A stretch of 64,000 bases of DNA from an uncultured Paracoccaceae bacterium (GTDB lineage Bacteria > Pseudomonadota > Alphaproteobacteria > Rhodobacterales > Rhodobacteraceae), in assembly GCA_947503935.1 (NCBI GenBank), contig CANNFR010000005.1, positions 291,361-355,360 of the forward strand, read 5' to 3'. The notes beneath the pieces were generated by a model. That model ran no database searches. It was not told the origin of the DNA and saw only the letters and a program-made list of their open reading frames with translations. How positions within the stretch are numbered: position 1 is the first letter of the stretch; every line of letters starts with the position of its first letter. Made by a program: the position numbers and the translations under genes. Below, piece after piece: positions 18,842 to 27,966 of this stretch.

Positions 18842-19972
18842 TCAAAGCCCTTCGTGAAATTCATCAATCAGGTGGCGAACCACCTTGCGCATCGCCTCCG
18901 CCTGGTCCGCGCCGCCCGATTGCGCGTCGGCGAGAACCTGCCGCTGTCGCTGGGCGCTGGTGCCGGACTGGGCGATATCGCGGGCCCGCTCGGCCTCGGT
19001 GGTGGCGCGCAGCACGCCCAGATCTTCGCCCAGCAGGCTGAGAAGTTCGTCGATCAGCTCGGGCATGGGCACGATCTCGCGCCGGCCGAAATCGATCAGC
19101 CCCTCGGTGATGCCATAACGCTGGGCGCGCCAACGGTTCTCGGCCACCAGGAACCGGTCATAAATGCGCCAGCGCTGGTTCTTCTGCGACAGCCGCCACA
19201 GCATGCGCACGATGGCCTGGGTCAGCGCGGCCAGCGTCAGCGTGTCTTCCAGACGGGGCGCGACGTCACAGATCCTTGATTCGATTGTCGGAAATTTCGA
19301 CGAGGGCCTGAGATCCCACCAGATTTTCGAGGCGTCCTCGATCAACTCCAGCTCGGTCAGCACGCCGACCGAGCGTTCGAATTCGCCCCAGCTGCCCAAA
19401 CGTGGCGGCAAGCCGGTGCGCGGCAGATTGTCGAACACCGTCAGCCGGTATGAGGACAGGCCCGTATCCTCGCCCTGCCAGAACGGTGACGAGCATGACA
19501 GCGCTAACAGATGTGGCAGGAAATAGATCATCTGGTTGGCCAGATCGATCCGTGTCTCCTTGTCGTCGATGCCGACATGCACATGCATCCCGCAGATCAG
19601 CATCCGCCGCGCGACGCCCCCCAGATCACGGGCCAGGCCGTCATACCGGTCTTTCGGCGTGTGATGCTGGTCTTTCCAGTCCGAAAACGGGTGGCACGAC
19701 GCCGCTATCGGCGCCAAACCATGCTTGGTCGATACCTCGGCCACACAGGCGCGCAGGCGGCGCAGATCCTCGCGCGCCTCACCGATGGTAGCGCAAACAC
19801 GGGTGCCGACCTCGATCTGGCATTGCAGGAATTCGGGGCTGACCTGATCTTCCAACGCCTCGCGGCATTCGTCCATCAGGGCCTCGGGCGCCTCGGCCAA
19901 TTCGCCGGTCTCGGGATCGACCAGAAGGTATTCCTCTTCGATTCCGATGGTGAAGTCCGGTTCTCTGGTCAT
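18842..19972 (-). CDS. Carboxylate-amine ligase of the YbdK / GCS2 family
   Basis: A 376-residue ATP-dependent ligase of the glutamate-cysteine ligase type 2 superfamily. The N-terminal metal and glutamate segment [13 protein letters not shown] and the central CGMHVHVGI are diagnostic, as is the later [12 protein letters not shown]. coli YbdK has weak glutamate-cysteine ligase activity; the physiological product of most members is unknown. No glutathione synthetase is adjacent. The start is the ATG at 19972, giving [14 protein letters not shown]. Confidence 0.88.
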   Translation of the reverse strand: MTREPDFTIGIEEEYLLVDPETGELAEAPEALMDECREALEDQVSPEFLQCQIEVGTRVCATIGEAREDLRRLRACVAEVSTKHGLAPIAASCHPFSDWKDQHHTPKDRYDGLARDLGGVARRMLICGMHVHVGIDDKETRIDLANQMIYFLPHLLALSCSSPFWQGEDTGLSSYRLTVFDNLPRTGLPPRLGSWGEFERSVGVLTELELIEDASKIWWDLRPSSKFPTIESRICDVAPRLEDTLTLAALTQAIVRMLWRLSQKNQRWRIYDRFLVAENRWRAQRYGITEGLIDFGRREIVPMPELIDELLSLLGEDLGVLRATTEAERARDIAQSGTSAQRQRQVLADAQSGGADQAEAMRKVVRHLIDEFHEGL

Positions 19973-20101
19973 ATCGGCCCTCCCTGCACTTGCGCGTTAT
20001 CGAACATGGAAGCAGAGAGGGATGCCTGGGGCAATCGCTATTGTCAGATCCCCGTCACATGCGCAGGATCGGCAGACACAAACCCCGGGGGGAACGACAA
20101 G

Positions 20102-20566
20102 ATGAGCGAGGCGCAATCAGATCTGCTGGGATGGGCGGTTGTCGCCAACATTTCCGACCATCTGCGCGGCGGCACCGAGCCCGACAAGTACTACCAGGGC
20201 ACCCGCAGCTTTTCGCCCGGCACGCGCGTCTATCTGGGCGAGGCTTATTGGGGAATGGGCGGTCAGAACATCCATGTCGTGGGCCTCAGACGCGTCTCGC
20301 GCCAGTTCATCAATTGCGCTGTCCATATCGGTACGATCGAGGCCTTGCGCGTGACATCGCTCTATTCCCCCAAGCTGTTGCGGATGTTGCACAAATTGCG
20401 GGGGCAGGTCTTTGAGGATGAGGCTGGCGCCGAGGCGTATCTTCAGCGCGTCTCCCGGGCCTGGCAGGAAGACCGGCCGCCAAAGCTGAAGCCATTCAAG
20501 CGATCCGGGCCGTGGGGGCCCTTTTCGGCAGAGGCCTATCGGATCGCCCGAAAGAAGCCTTTCTAA
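20102..20566 (+). CDS. Conserved-looking hypothetical protein
   Basis: A 154-residue soluble protein with no signal peptide, membrane segment or family I recognise. The middle part is rich in short strands (GTRVYLGEAYWGMGGQNIHVVGL, split here by its glycines) and the C-terminus is basic (WGPFSAEAYRIARKKPF). The start at 20102 follows a G-rich stretch by about 8 nt. It is divergent from the carboxylate-amine ligase gene and converges on the VanW gene with a 3-bp gap. Codon use matches the backbone, supporting a real gene. Confidence 0.65.
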   Translation: MSEAQSDLLGWAVVANISDHLRGGTEPDKYYQGTRSFSPGTRVYLGEAYWGMGGQNIHVVGLRRVSRQFINCAVHIGTIEALRVTSLYSPKLLRMLHKLRGQVFEDEAGAEAYLQRVSRAWQEDRPPKLKPFKRSGPWGPFSAEAYRIARKKPF

Positions 20567-20569
20567 GCA

Positions 20570-21385
20570 CTATTCTGCGCCCGAAGGCTCGTAAAGCACC
20601 CGCACGCGGTTCGTATAAAGCCGCTTCGACGCGAGTCTGTCCGGGCTCTCGCCCTTCAAAACCGTATCGCGCCAGATCTCATTATGGCGGAACCAAGTGC
20701 CGCCCTCACGGGTGAAGCGGCCGTTTTTCTCATAGATATGATAGCGATGGGGCAGGGCGGCTTCTGCGCGCAGCGCCCCGTTGATCAGCGTTTCCGTCAG
20801 CCAGAGGCGCAGTTGGAATGTTGTCTCGGTAGGGTTGTATAGCCAAAGGTCGATGTAATTGTAAAACAGCGCCGCGCCTGTGCCATAGGGAATGACGCGG
20901 CCCTGATCGGGAAAGGGGTCAAAGCTGTGGCTGGCGCGCTGGGTAACCTGCAAGGGCGAATGAAGCGCCAGCCAATGGATCAGGTTCGACATCTGGCACA
21001 GCCCGCCCCCGATGCCGCCGCGCGCCCGGCCCAGATGCAGCTCCATCCCCTCGCGAAAGCCGCGCGCCTCCGATGGCCGCCCGACCAACCGCCAGAACGA
21101 AAACGTCTGACCGGGGCGGATTAGCACGCCGTCCAGATGCGGGATCGCCAGAGCGTGGTTGTGGACCTTGTTGTCCTGCCAGAGCGCCTCTTGCGGATCG
21201 TCGGTATAAAGGCGCCGCAGCTTCGACTGATGCCGGTACACCTTGTGGGGCAGGGCCTCTGCCTGCCCGGTGCCGGCAAAACGCTCAGCCCCGAATGACC
21301 ACCTGAGCCGGCGAAACGCCTGCCTTTGCGCCACACGCGCGGCATAGAGCGCGGGGTGATACGAACTAAGTGGGCGGCGCGGCAT
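20570..21385 (-). CDS. VanW family protein
   Basis: A 271-residue protein of the VanW family, named for an accessory gene of vancomycin-resistance clusters; its biochemical role is unknown. The family core is clear: GQTFSFWRLVGRPS, then GIGGGLCQMSNLIHWLALHS, then HSFDPFPDQGRVIPYGTGA. There is no signal peptide. The start MPRRPLSSYHP at 21385 is preferred over a longer in-frame reading that runs into the repeat at 21427. Nothing nearby suggests glycopeptide resistance. Confidence 0.85.
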   Translation of the reverse strand: MPRRPLSSYHPALYAARVAQRQAFRRLRWSFGAERFAGTGQAEALPHKVYRHQSKLRRLYTDDPQEALWQDNKVHNHALAIPHLDGVLIRPGQTFSFWRLVGRPSEARGFREGMELHLGRARGGIGGGLCQMSNLIHWLALHSPLQVTQRASHSFDPFPDQGRVIPYGTGAALFYNYIDLWLYNPTETTFQLRLWLTETLINGALRAEAALPHRYHIYEKNGRFTREGGTWFRHNEIWRDTVLKGESPDRLASKRLYTNRVRVLYEPSGAE

Positions 21386-21426
21386 AGGGGCTGACTGATA
21401 CTCCTGAAAAATCAATAAAGGTTTTG

Positions 21427-21485
21427 CCCCTTCCTTTCGGCAAAAATATCCCACGGGGGGGTGCGGGGGGTGTGAAACCCCCCGC
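21427..21485 (+). repeat. REP-like intergenic element, copy 2
   Basis: Reads CCCTTCCTTTCGGC, AAAAATATCCC, then a G run and a C-rich closing arm able to form a GC stem. It lies between mmsA and the VanW gene. It matches the copy at 33797 closely. Confidence 0.55.
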
Positions 21486-21495
21486 CGCCTGCAAC

Positions 21496-22992
21496 TCAAT
21501 CCATCTGCTTGAAATGAAACTCGCCGCCCTCTTTCAGGCCCGAGGGCCAGCGCGAGGTGACGGTCTTGGTGCGGGTGTAGAAGCGGAACGCATCCGGCCC
21601 ATGCTGATTCAGATCGCCGAAGCCCGATTTCTTCCAGCCGCCGAAGGTATGATAGGCCAGAGGCACCGGGATCGGCACGTTGATGCCCACCATGCCGATA
21701 TTGACCCGCGCGGCGAAATCGCGCGCGGTGTCACCATCGCGCGTGAAGATCGCGGTGCCGTTGCCGTATTCGTGGTCCATGGCCAGGCCGATCGCCTCTT
21801 CATAGCTTTTGGCGCGTACGGTGGACAGCACGGGGCCGAAAATCTCCTGCTTGTAGATGTCCATATCGGTCGTGACATGATCAAAAAGATGCGGGCCGAC
21901 GAAGAACCCGTCCTCATAGCCCTGCATGTTGAAATCGCGCCCGTCGACCACCAGCTTAGCGCCTTGTTCGACGCCGGATGCGACCAGACCCAGCACACGC
22001 TCCTTCGCCTGCGCCGTGACCAGAGGACCGTAATCTACATCGTCGCCCGCGGTGTAAGGCCCCACTTTCAGCTTTTCGATGCGCGGCACCAGCTTTTCGA
22101 TCAGCCGGTCGGCGGTCTCGTCGCCCACCGGCACGGCCACCGAAATCGCCATGCAGCGTTCGCCCGCAGCCCCGTAGCCCGCGCCCACCAGCGCGTCGGC
22201 GGCCTGGTCCATATCGGCGTCGGGCATCACGATCATGTGGTTCTTGGCGCCGCCGAAGCACTGCACGCGCTTGCCGTTCGAACAGCCGCGCCCGTAGATA
22301 TATTCGGCAATCGGCGTCGAGCCCACAAAGCCCACAGCCTGGATCGTCTCATTATCAAGGATCGCGTCGACGGCCTCCTTGTCGCCGTTGACCACCTGCA
22401 GGACGCCGTCGGGCAGGCCCGCCTCTTGCAACAATTCGGCCAGCATCAACGGCACCGAGGGGTCACGCTCGGACGGTTTCAGGATGAAGGCGTTGCCGCA
22501 GGAAAGCGCTGGGCCCATCTTCCACAGCGGGATCATCGCCGGGAAATTGAAGGGCGTGATGCCGGCTGCCACGCCCAGGGGCTGACGCATGGAATACATG
22601 TCGATGCCGGGGCCCGCGCTGTCGGTGAATTCGCCCTTCAAAAGCTGGGGCGCGCCGATGCAATACTCGATCACCTCAAGCCCGCGCTGCACATCGCCCT
22701 TGGCATCGGGGACGGTCTTGCCGTGCTCGCGCGACAGCGCCTCGGCCAGCTTCTCCATATCGCGGTTGATCAGCCCGACGAAGGCCATCATCACCCGCGC
22801 GCGCTTTTGCGGGTTGGTGGCACCCCAGGCGACCTGCGCGCGGGCGGCCGAGGCGACGGCGGCATCCAACTCGGCCTTGCTGGCCAGCGGCACTTTGGCC
22901 TGCACCTCGCCGGTCGCGGGGTTAAAGACATCGGCAAAGCGGCCCGATGTGCCCTTGACGTGCTTGCCATCGATCCAGTGGCTCAGTTCCAT
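21496..22992 (-). CDS. mmsA: Methylmalonate-semialdehyde dehydrogenase (CoA-acylating)
   Basis: A 498-residue aldehyde dehydrogenase that turns methylmalonate semialdehyde into propionyl-CoA, the last step of the valine branch. The catalytic Cys is in GYGAAGERCMAISVAV. The NAD and CoA-site segments ITPFNFPAMIPLWKMG and VGFVGSTPIAEYIY agree with MmsA rather than general aldehyde dehydrogenases. It is about 4.3 kb from the acyl-CoA dehydrogenase, hydrolase and mmsB operon, with unrelated genes between. The start MELSHWIDGKHVKG is typical. Confidence 0.95.
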   Translation of the reverse strand: MELSHWIDGKHVKGTSGRFADVFNPATGEVQAKVPLASKAELDAAVASAARAQVAWGATNPQKRARVMMAFVGLINRDMEKLAEALSREHGKTVPDAKGDVQRGLEVIEYCIGAPQLLKGEFTDSAGPGIDMYSMRQPLGVAAGITPFNFPAMIPLWKMGPALSCGNAFILKPSERDPSVPLMLAELLQEAGLPDGVLQVVNGDKEAVDAILDNETIQAVGFVGSTPIAEYIYGRGCSNGKRVQCFGGAKNHMIVMPDADMDQAADALVGAGYGAAGERCMAISVAVPVGDETADRLIEKLVPRIEKLKVGPYTAGDDVDYGPLVTAQAKERVLGLVASGVEQGAKLVVDGRDFNMQGYEDGFFVGPHLFDHVTTDMDIYKQEIFGPVLSTVRAKSYEEAIGLAMDHEYGNGTAIFTRDGDTARDFAARVNIGMVGINVPIPVPLAYHTFGGWKKSGFGDLNQHGPDAFRFYTRTKTVTSRWPSGLKEGGEFHFKQMD

Positions 22993-23179
22993 CCTATCCT
23001 CCCTCGATTTGGCGCTACCCTAATGTTGCCAATGCGGGGTTGGAAGGCCCTCTTTGAGGCAAGGCGTAGGCGCGGGCCTGCCTTGGGCGAGAACCGGCAG
23101 GGTCGCGGAAACCGGTGCTTGACAGAGGCGCCTTCCGGGGGTGACGCTGCGTTAAACAACTCAACCGGGAGAACGTGCC

Positions 23180-23614
23180 ATGCAAGTCCACCAGATCCTG
23201 CGTTCGAAATCCGATGACGGGGTGGTGACCATCACGCCCGGGTCGACCCTGGCCGAGGCGACCGAAACGCTGTCGGCTCGGCGGATCGGCGCGCTGGTGG
23301 TCTCGCCCGACGGCAAGCGGGTTTCGGGCATCCTGTCCGAGCGCGATATCGTACGCGAGATGGGCAAGCGCGGCGCGTCATGCATGTCCGACAAGGTCGA
23401 CGCGGTGATGACCAAGGCCATCATCGGCTGCCACCGCGACGACAATGCCGAGGCCGTGTTGCAAAAAATGACCGATGGCCGGTTCCGCCATATGCCGGTG
23501 ATGGAGAACGACGAGATGGTCGGCCTGATCTCGATCGGCGATGTGGTCAAGGCGCGGCTGGCCGAACTGGCGATGGAAAAGGACGCTCTGGAAGGCATGA
23601 TCAAGGGGTTCTGA
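23180..23614 (+). CDS. CBS-domain pair protein
   Basis: A 144-residue protein made only of two CBS domains (about residues 10-65 and 75-135), the usual adenine-nucleotide-sensing Bateman module. Segments include VVSPDGKRVSGILSERDIVRE and RFRHMPVMENDEMVGLISIGD. Stand-alone proteins of this kind are common in alphaproteobacteria; their targets are mostly unknown. The ATG at 23180 follows GGGAG by 8 nt. It lies 67 bp upstream of the Rieske-like gene in the same direction. Confidence 0.88.
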   Translation: MQVHQILRSKSDDGVVTITPGSTLAEATETLSARRIGALVVSPDGKRVSGILSERDIVREMGKRGASCMSDKVDAVMTKAIIGCHRDDNAEAVLQKMTDGRFRHMPVMENDEMVGLISIGDVVKARLAELAMEKDALEGMIKGF

Positions 23615-23681
23615 TCCTCTCGCCCCCCGCGTCCTCAGGGCGGCTTGCCCGACCGGGCGGCGCCGGTCTAGGCTTTCGGAC

Positions 23682-24314
23682 ATGGATGAGGATGGTCCCG
23701 AAGACGGAAACAGACGTGGTCTTCTGACGGCCGCGACCATCGGCATGGGGGCCGTGGCCCTCGGCAGTGGCCTTTGGGGCCTGGCCAGCGCGATGGCCCC
23801 CTCGGCCGATGTCACCTATCTGTCGCCCTATAGCGTCGATCTGAAAGATATCCCGGCGGGCGGACAGAAGGCGATCCGCTTCGGTCGCTGGCCCGCTTTC
23901 ATTCGGCATCGCACACCCGACCAGATCGCTCTGGCCGAGGCTGGCGATATTGATCGGCATTTCGATCCGTTCGCGCGTAACGCAAATCTGCCGCGCGCGG
24001 CCGAGGCCAGCGATGCCAACCGCAGGGCCACGCCGGATGGGCGGTTCATCATCGTTCTGGGCTATTGCACGAAGGAAGGATGCGTGACCCTTTTCGATGA
24101 AGGCGATTTCGGGGGCTGGTTCTGCCCGTGCTGTGCGACGCATTACGACCTGGCGGGCCGTTTCAGACGGGGAATTGCACCGGAGAACATGGCCATTCCA
24201 CACTATAGTATCACACGCCAGATGCAGGTTGAGCTTATTCCCAAGGGCCAGCGGGCGCTCAGCCCAGACGACCTTGATCGGCTGATTTACGGCGACCGGA
24301 GCCGGGCCGGGTAA
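23682..24314 (+). CDS. Rieske-like protein lacking both histidine ligands (PetA paralogue)
   Basis: A 210-residue protein with the layout of the cytochrome bc1 iron-sulfur subunit. It has a twin-arginine N-terminus (GNRRGLLTAATIG), one membrane anchor, a linker and a C-terminal Rieske fold ending in APENMAIPHYSI. The two cluster boxes are altered. Box I is C128-T-K130-E-G-C133, where Lys replaces the ligand His of CTHLGC. Box II is C147-P-C149-C150-A-T-H-Y, where Cys replaces the ligand His of CPCHGS. A normal 2-Cys/2-His Rieske cluster cannot form; an all-Cys cluster, another metal, or none is possible. No cytochrome b or c1 genes follow. The frame is intact, so this is not a simple frameshift. 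Confidence 0.85.
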   Translation: MDEDGPEDGNRRGLLTAATIGMGAVALGSGLWGLASAMAPSADVTYLSPYSVDLKDIPAGGQKAIRFGRWPAFIRHRTPDQIALAEAGDIDRHFDPFARNANLPRAAEASDANRRATPDGRFIIVLGYCTKEGCVTLFDEGDFGGWFCPCCATHYDLAGRFRRGIAPENMAIPHYSITRQMQVELIPKGQRALSPDDLDRLIYGDRSRAG

Positions 24315-24402
24315 TCATCACCTCCATTCGGCGGAACTATTCGCCCTTGCAATGCTGCGCGCAATATTGTTGCTTTGCCCCTGTGAGGAGCAGGGGGAAT
24401 TT

Positions 24403-24900
24403 ATGCGCGTCGGCCTTTACCCAGGCACATTCGACCCCCTGACTCTGGGGCATCTCGATATTATCCGTCGTGCGGCCGTGCTAGTCGACAGGCTGGTCAT
24501 CGGCATTGCGATCAATCGCGACAAGGGCCCGCTTTTCTCGCTGGAAGAGCGGCAGGATATGATCGAGGCCGAGTGCGAACATTTGCGCATGGAGACGGGT
24601 ATCGAGATTGTCGTGCACCCGTTCGAGAACCTGCTGATCGATTGCGCCCGCGATGTCGGCGCCGGTGTTATCATCCGCGGTCTGCGCGCCGTGGCTGACT
24701 TCGAATATGAATTCCAGATGGTTGGCATGAACCGAAAGCTGGACGATTCAATTGAGACAGTGTTCCTCATGGCCGAGGCCGAGCATCAGGCCATTGCCTC
24801 GAAGCTTGTGAAGGAAATCGCGCGGCTTGGCGGCGATATCTCAAAATTCGTGACCCCGCCGGTCAAGGCCGCGCTCGACACGCGGTTTCCCAAAAGATAG
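24403..24900 (+). CDS. coaD: Phosphopantetheine adenylyltransferase
   Basis: Transfers AMP from ATP to 4'-phosphopantetheine in coenzyme A synthesis. At 165 residues it is full length. The nucleotidyltransferase motif is GLYPGTFDPLTLGH and the conserved middle part is GAGVIIRGLRAVADFEYEFQM. The start at 24403 follows AGGGGGAA by about 5 nt; an upstream in-frame codon at 24352 would add an unrelated leader. The alpha/beta hydrolase gene follows after 10 bp. Confidence 0.97.
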   Translation: MRVGLYPGTFDPLTLGHLDIIRRAAVLVDRLVIGIAINRDKGPLFSLEERQDMIEAECEHLRMETGIEIVVHPFENLLIDCARDVGAGVIIRGLRAVADFEYEFQMVGMNRKLDDSIETVFLMAEAEHQAIASKLVKEIARLGGDISKFVTPPVKAALDTRFPKR

Positions 24901-24910
24901 CCGCGCGCGG

Positions 24911-25696
24911 ATGCGGCGGCTTGCACGGATAGCCTTGACCTTGCTGGTGCTCTACCTCGGCTACGGGGCGCTGATGGTTTGGGCGCATCCGACGTTCCTT
25001 TACCCCTTCCGCACCGACCCCGATCTGCCCGCGGGTTTCGTGCGTCAGGACGTGCCCGGTGCGTCGGTCAGCGTTGTGACGGCTGGCGAGGCCGATGGGC
25101 CGGTCGTCCTGTTTTTCATGGGCAATGCGGGGGCGGTCAGCCTCTTTGACCCGTGGCTGGACCTCTACCGCCAGTCGGACCGCCATATCGTTGCGATGGA
25201 GTATCGCGGCGGCGGTGGGCGCACGGGCCAGCCGTCCGAGGCACAGCTGAAGGCCGACGCTCTGGCGACCTATGATTGGCTGACCCGGACGACCGGCAAG
25301 CCCGTGGTGGTGCACGGCTTTTCGTTGGGCTCAGGCCTGGCGGTGCATGTGGCCGCGCGGCGCGACGTGGCGGGTGTGGTTTTGGAGGCGCCGTTTGCGC
25401 GGCTCTGCGATCTGATGGCCCGCGCGTCGCTTTTGCCGGCCTGCCTGTTGCCGGTGCAAAGATGGGACAATCTGGCGGATCTGGACGAGATCACGGCGCC
25501 TGTCCTGATCCTGCACGGCGCGGCGGACCGCCAGATCCCGATCAGCGAGGCCGAGCGGATCGTTGACCATCTGGGCGAGGCCGGACGCGGGCCGACCTTC
25601 CAGAAGTTCCCGGACGGTCGGCACAACGATCTTTTCCGGCAAAGCCGCTACGGCGCACTGATCGGCCAGATGCTGGACGCGGCTCAGGCGCCGTAG
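24911..25696 (+). CDS. Alpha/beta hydrolase
   Basis: A 261-residue hydrolase with an N-terminal hydrophobic segment (residues 4-24), so probably membrane-anchored facing the periplasm. The nucleophile elbow is HGFSLGSG, the acid lies in LHGAADRQIP and the histidine in DGRHNDLF. It resembles the BEM46/YfhR-type serine hydrolases. It starts 10 bp after coaD and likely shares its transcript. The substrate is unknown. The last 13 bp overlap the convergent small DUF1127 gene. Confidence 0.85.
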   Translation: MRRLARIALTLLVLYLGYGALMVWAHPTFLYPFRTDPDLPAGFVRQDVPGASVSVVTAGEADGPVVLFFMGNAGAVSLFDPWLDLYRQSDRHIVAMEYRGGGGRTGQPSEAQLKADALATYDWLTRTTGKPVVVHGFSLGSGLAVHVAARRDVAGVVLEAPFARLCDLMARASLLPACLLPVQRWDNLADLDEITAPVLILHGAADRQIPISEAERIVDHLGEAGRGPTFQKFPDGRHNDLFRQSRYGALIGQMLDAAQAP

Positions 25697-25845
25697 ACGG
25701 CCTGACGCGCGATCCGGCGGGCGTCGCCGCGATAGATATCGAGGTCCAGCGCGACGTCGAGTGGCAGCTTTTGCAGCTCGGCGGCCGTGCGGCGATACTT
25801 GATCCAGGCGCGCAGCTGGTTTTCAAAACGGGTGAACATGGTCAT
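25684..25845 (-). CDS. DUF1127 small protein
   Basis: A 53-residue basic protein beginning MTMFTRFENQLRAWIKYRR. The C-terminal part has the DUF1127 pattern in which an Asp-rich turn is followed by an Arg motif (ALDLDIYRGDARRIARQ). AGGAGGG lies 9 nt before the ATG at 25845, which fixes the start. Small arginine-rich DUF1127 proteins in Rhodobacter and Agrobacterium are linked to RNA turnover and phosphate or stress responses; no specific role can be read here. Confidence 0.85.
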   Translation of the reverse strand: MTMFTRFENQLRAWIKYRRTAAELQKLPLDVALDLDIYRGDARRIARQAVYGA

Positions 25846-26025
25846 CTCAGGTGCCCTCCTGTGGCGTTGGGGTTGGTCCTTGCGCCTAAGATGGGCGTAT
25901 TGTTAGCGCTCGCAATCCCCATGAGGGGAAAGCCGCTATGCATGTTCTGCAAAGGTCATGCAGGGTCTGCTTATGTGATGTGCAAAGCCGTCCGGAGCCG
26001 TTCAATGTCTGTGCGACCCGTGGTG

Positions 26026-26451
26026 TCAGCCCGGTTCGCGGAACCGATCGTCGGGGATCACGGCGATGGCCTGAAGCTCAACCAGAAGCCCCGGAAAAAC
26101 CAGGGCGGTAATCTGATAGGAGGTTGAGGCGGGGCCGGTGGCCTTCTCAAAAGCCGCCGCCCGCGCCGCATTGATGGCCGGGATATCATCGGCCGAGACA
26201 TAGAGCGTGGTCAGCGAGACAATATCGGCCAGCGTCCCGCCGATCGGCGCGAGGATTTTCGCGATATTGTTCAGCGCGACCTCGGTCTGGCGCTTGGCGT
26301 CGCCCGCGCCGATGATGTTCATATCCGCGTCCCAGGCGACCTGGCCCGTTATGTGAACCCGCCGTCCGGCAGGCTCAACCACCGCCTGGTTGAACGGATA
26401 CCCGACCGAATTCCACACATCGGCCGGGTTCACATTGATCCGCTGGGTCAA
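26026..26451 (-). CDS. RidA family (YjgF/YER057c/UK114) protein
   Basis: A 141-residue protein of the family that hydrolyses reactive enamine/imine intermediates. It has the typical [30 protein letters not shown] and a C-terminal [11 protein letters not shown]. The proposed start is TTG at 26451, which overlaps the gap stop codon as TTGA and implies coupled translation; an internal GTG further in is possible. The linkage to gap is unusual, and its substrate is unknown. Confidence 0.82.
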   Translation of the reverse strand: MTQRINVNPADVWNSVGYPFNQAVVEPAGRRVHITGQVAWDADMNIIGAGDAKRQTEVALNNIAKILAPIGGTLADIVSLTTLYVSADDIPAINAARAAAFEKATGPASTSYQITALVFPGLLVELQAIAVIPDDRFREPG

Positions 26452-27449
26452 ATAAGCTTGCCCATCGCCACGGCGGTGTCGGCCATGCGGTTCGAAAAGC
26501 CCCATTCATTGTCGTACCAGGTCAGAATGCGGCACATGCTGCCTTCCATCACCTTGGTCTGATCCATGTGGAATATCGACGAATGCGGATCGTGGTTGAA
26601 ATCCATCGAGACCAGCTTTTCATCCGTATAGCCCAACACGCCCTTCATCGGGCCATCGGCGGCGACTTTGATGGCGGCGTTGATCTCGTCAACTGAGGTG
26701 TCGCGCGTGGATTCGAAGGTCAGGTCGACGACCGAGACGTTCGGCGTCGGCACGCGGATCGCCACACCATCCAGCTTGCCATTCAACTCAGGCAGAACCA
26801 GGCCCACGGCCTTGGCCGCGCCGGTTGAGGTGGGGATCATCGACAAAGCCGCGGCGCGGGCGCGGTAGAGGTCCTTGTGCATCGTGTCCAGCGTCGGCTG
26901 GTCGCCGGTATAGCTGTGGATCGTCGTCATGAAGCCGCGCTTGATGCCGATGGCGTCGTTCAGCACCTTGGCCACGGGGGCCAGGCAGTTCGTGGTGCAC
27001 GACGCGTTCGAGACGACGATATGGTCCTTGGTCAGCACGTCATGGTTCACGCCGTAGACGATGGTCGCATCGGCCTCTTTGCCCGGCGCCGAGATCAGCA
27101 CCCGTTTCGAGCCGTTTTCAAGATGCGCCTGGCAGGCCTCTTTCGAGGTGAAGATGCCGGTGCATTCCAGCACGATATCCACGTCGCCCCAGGGCAGATC
27201 GGCGGGGTTGCGGATCGCCGTCACCTCCATCGGTCCACGGCCCACATCGATGGTCGTCTCGGTCGTGGTGACCTTGGCGGGAAAGCGGCCATGCACGCTG
27301 TCATAGCGCAAAAGGTGTGCGTTGGTCTCAACCGGGCCCAGATCGTTGATCGACACGACCTCGATATCCTTGCGGTCCGATTCGATGATCGCGCGCAGGA
27401 TGTTCCGCCCGATGCGTCCGAACCCGTTGATCGCTACCTTTACGGCCAT
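26448..27449 (-). CDS. gap: Glyceraldehyde-3-phosphate dehydrogenase, type I
   Basis: A 333-residue NAD-dependent glycolytic or gluconeogenic enzyme. The N-terminus is [16 protein letters not shown]. The catalytic Cys is in [15 protein letters not shown] and the C-terminus carries [12 protein letters not shown]. The start at 27449 follows GGGAG by 8 nt. The stop overlaps the RidA start. It is one of possibly several gap paralogues in such genomes; which direction it serves cannot be told. Confidence 0.95.
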   Translation of the reverse strand: MAVKVAINGFGRIGRNILRAIIESDRKDIEVVSINDLGPVETNAHLLRYDSVHGRFPAKVTTTETTIDVGRGPMEVTAIRNPADLPWGDVDIVLECTGIFTSKEACQAHLENGSKRVLISAPGKEADATIVYGVNHDVLTKDHIVVSNASCTTNCLAPVAKVLNDAIGIKRGFMTTIHSYTGDQPTLDTMHKDLYRARAAALSMIPTSTGAAKAVGLVLPELNGKLDGVAIRVPTPNVSVVDLTFESTRDTSVDEINAAIKVAADGPMKGVLGYTDEKLVSMDFNHDPHSSIFHMDQTKVMEGSMCRILTWYDNEWGFSNRMADTAVAMGKLI

Positions 27450-27544
27450 GCTGTGCACTCCCTTGTTTTGCGCGCGCCCCCCCGCGAGAGGCCTTTCGCT
27501 ACGTCAATTATAACCGTGAGGCCAGACCTGCAAGCCGGGGCGGC

Positions 27545-27886
27545 TTAGATCTGCTCAACGGTCACTTTGTCGGGGTAGAAGGCGAGGTGTCCGGCAATGC
27601 GCGCCACCCCCTCCTTGGGGTTTTCGTAGGACCAGGCGGCATTGGCGATGGTCGTGCTTTTGGTCACGATCGAATAATGCGTGGCGTTGCCTTTATGTGG
27701 GCAGTGGCTGGTATGGTCTGAGGTGTCGAGGAAGGCCATCGCGATATCCTCGCGCGGGAAATAGATGACCGGCGGATAGCTGCCCTCGGTCAATTCCAGC
27801 GCGTTGGTGCTTTCGCCCAGCACCGCGCCACCGGCCCGCACCACCCAGGTGCCATCGGCCTTGTGGATCTTGATATGGTCCGCCAT
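27545..27886 (-). CDS. DUF427 domain protein
   Basis: A 113-residue single-domain protein with the DUF427 hallmarks YPPVIYFPREDI and SHCPHKGNATHYSI. The His/Cys segment is conserved in the family, but no activity is established. The start MADHIKIHKADG follows GGAGGG by 9 nt. It lies between gap and aminopeptidase P on the same strand, with gaps of about 80-95 bp. Confidence 0.85.
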   Translation of the reverse strand: MADHIKIHKADGTWVVRAGGAVLGESTNALELTEGSYPPVIYFPREDIAMAFLDTSDHTSHCPHKGNATHYSIVTKSTTIANAAWSYENPKEGVARIAGHLAFYPDKVTVEQI

Positions 27887-27966
27887 TCTGACATCCCTCC
27901 CCATGTTTTCATGTTGGCGCTAAACCTAACCCGGCGCGTGTGACAGGTCCATGACCCTTCGCGGCA

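Noticed and set aside
20570..21385. Vancomycin-resistance gene
   Set aside because: VanW proteins are widespread outside resistance clusters and no van genes are nearby.
23682..24314. Frameshift or pseudogene explanation for the odd Rieske boxes
   Set aside because: The frame is continuous through both boxes and into the conserved C-terminal segment; the changes are substitutions.
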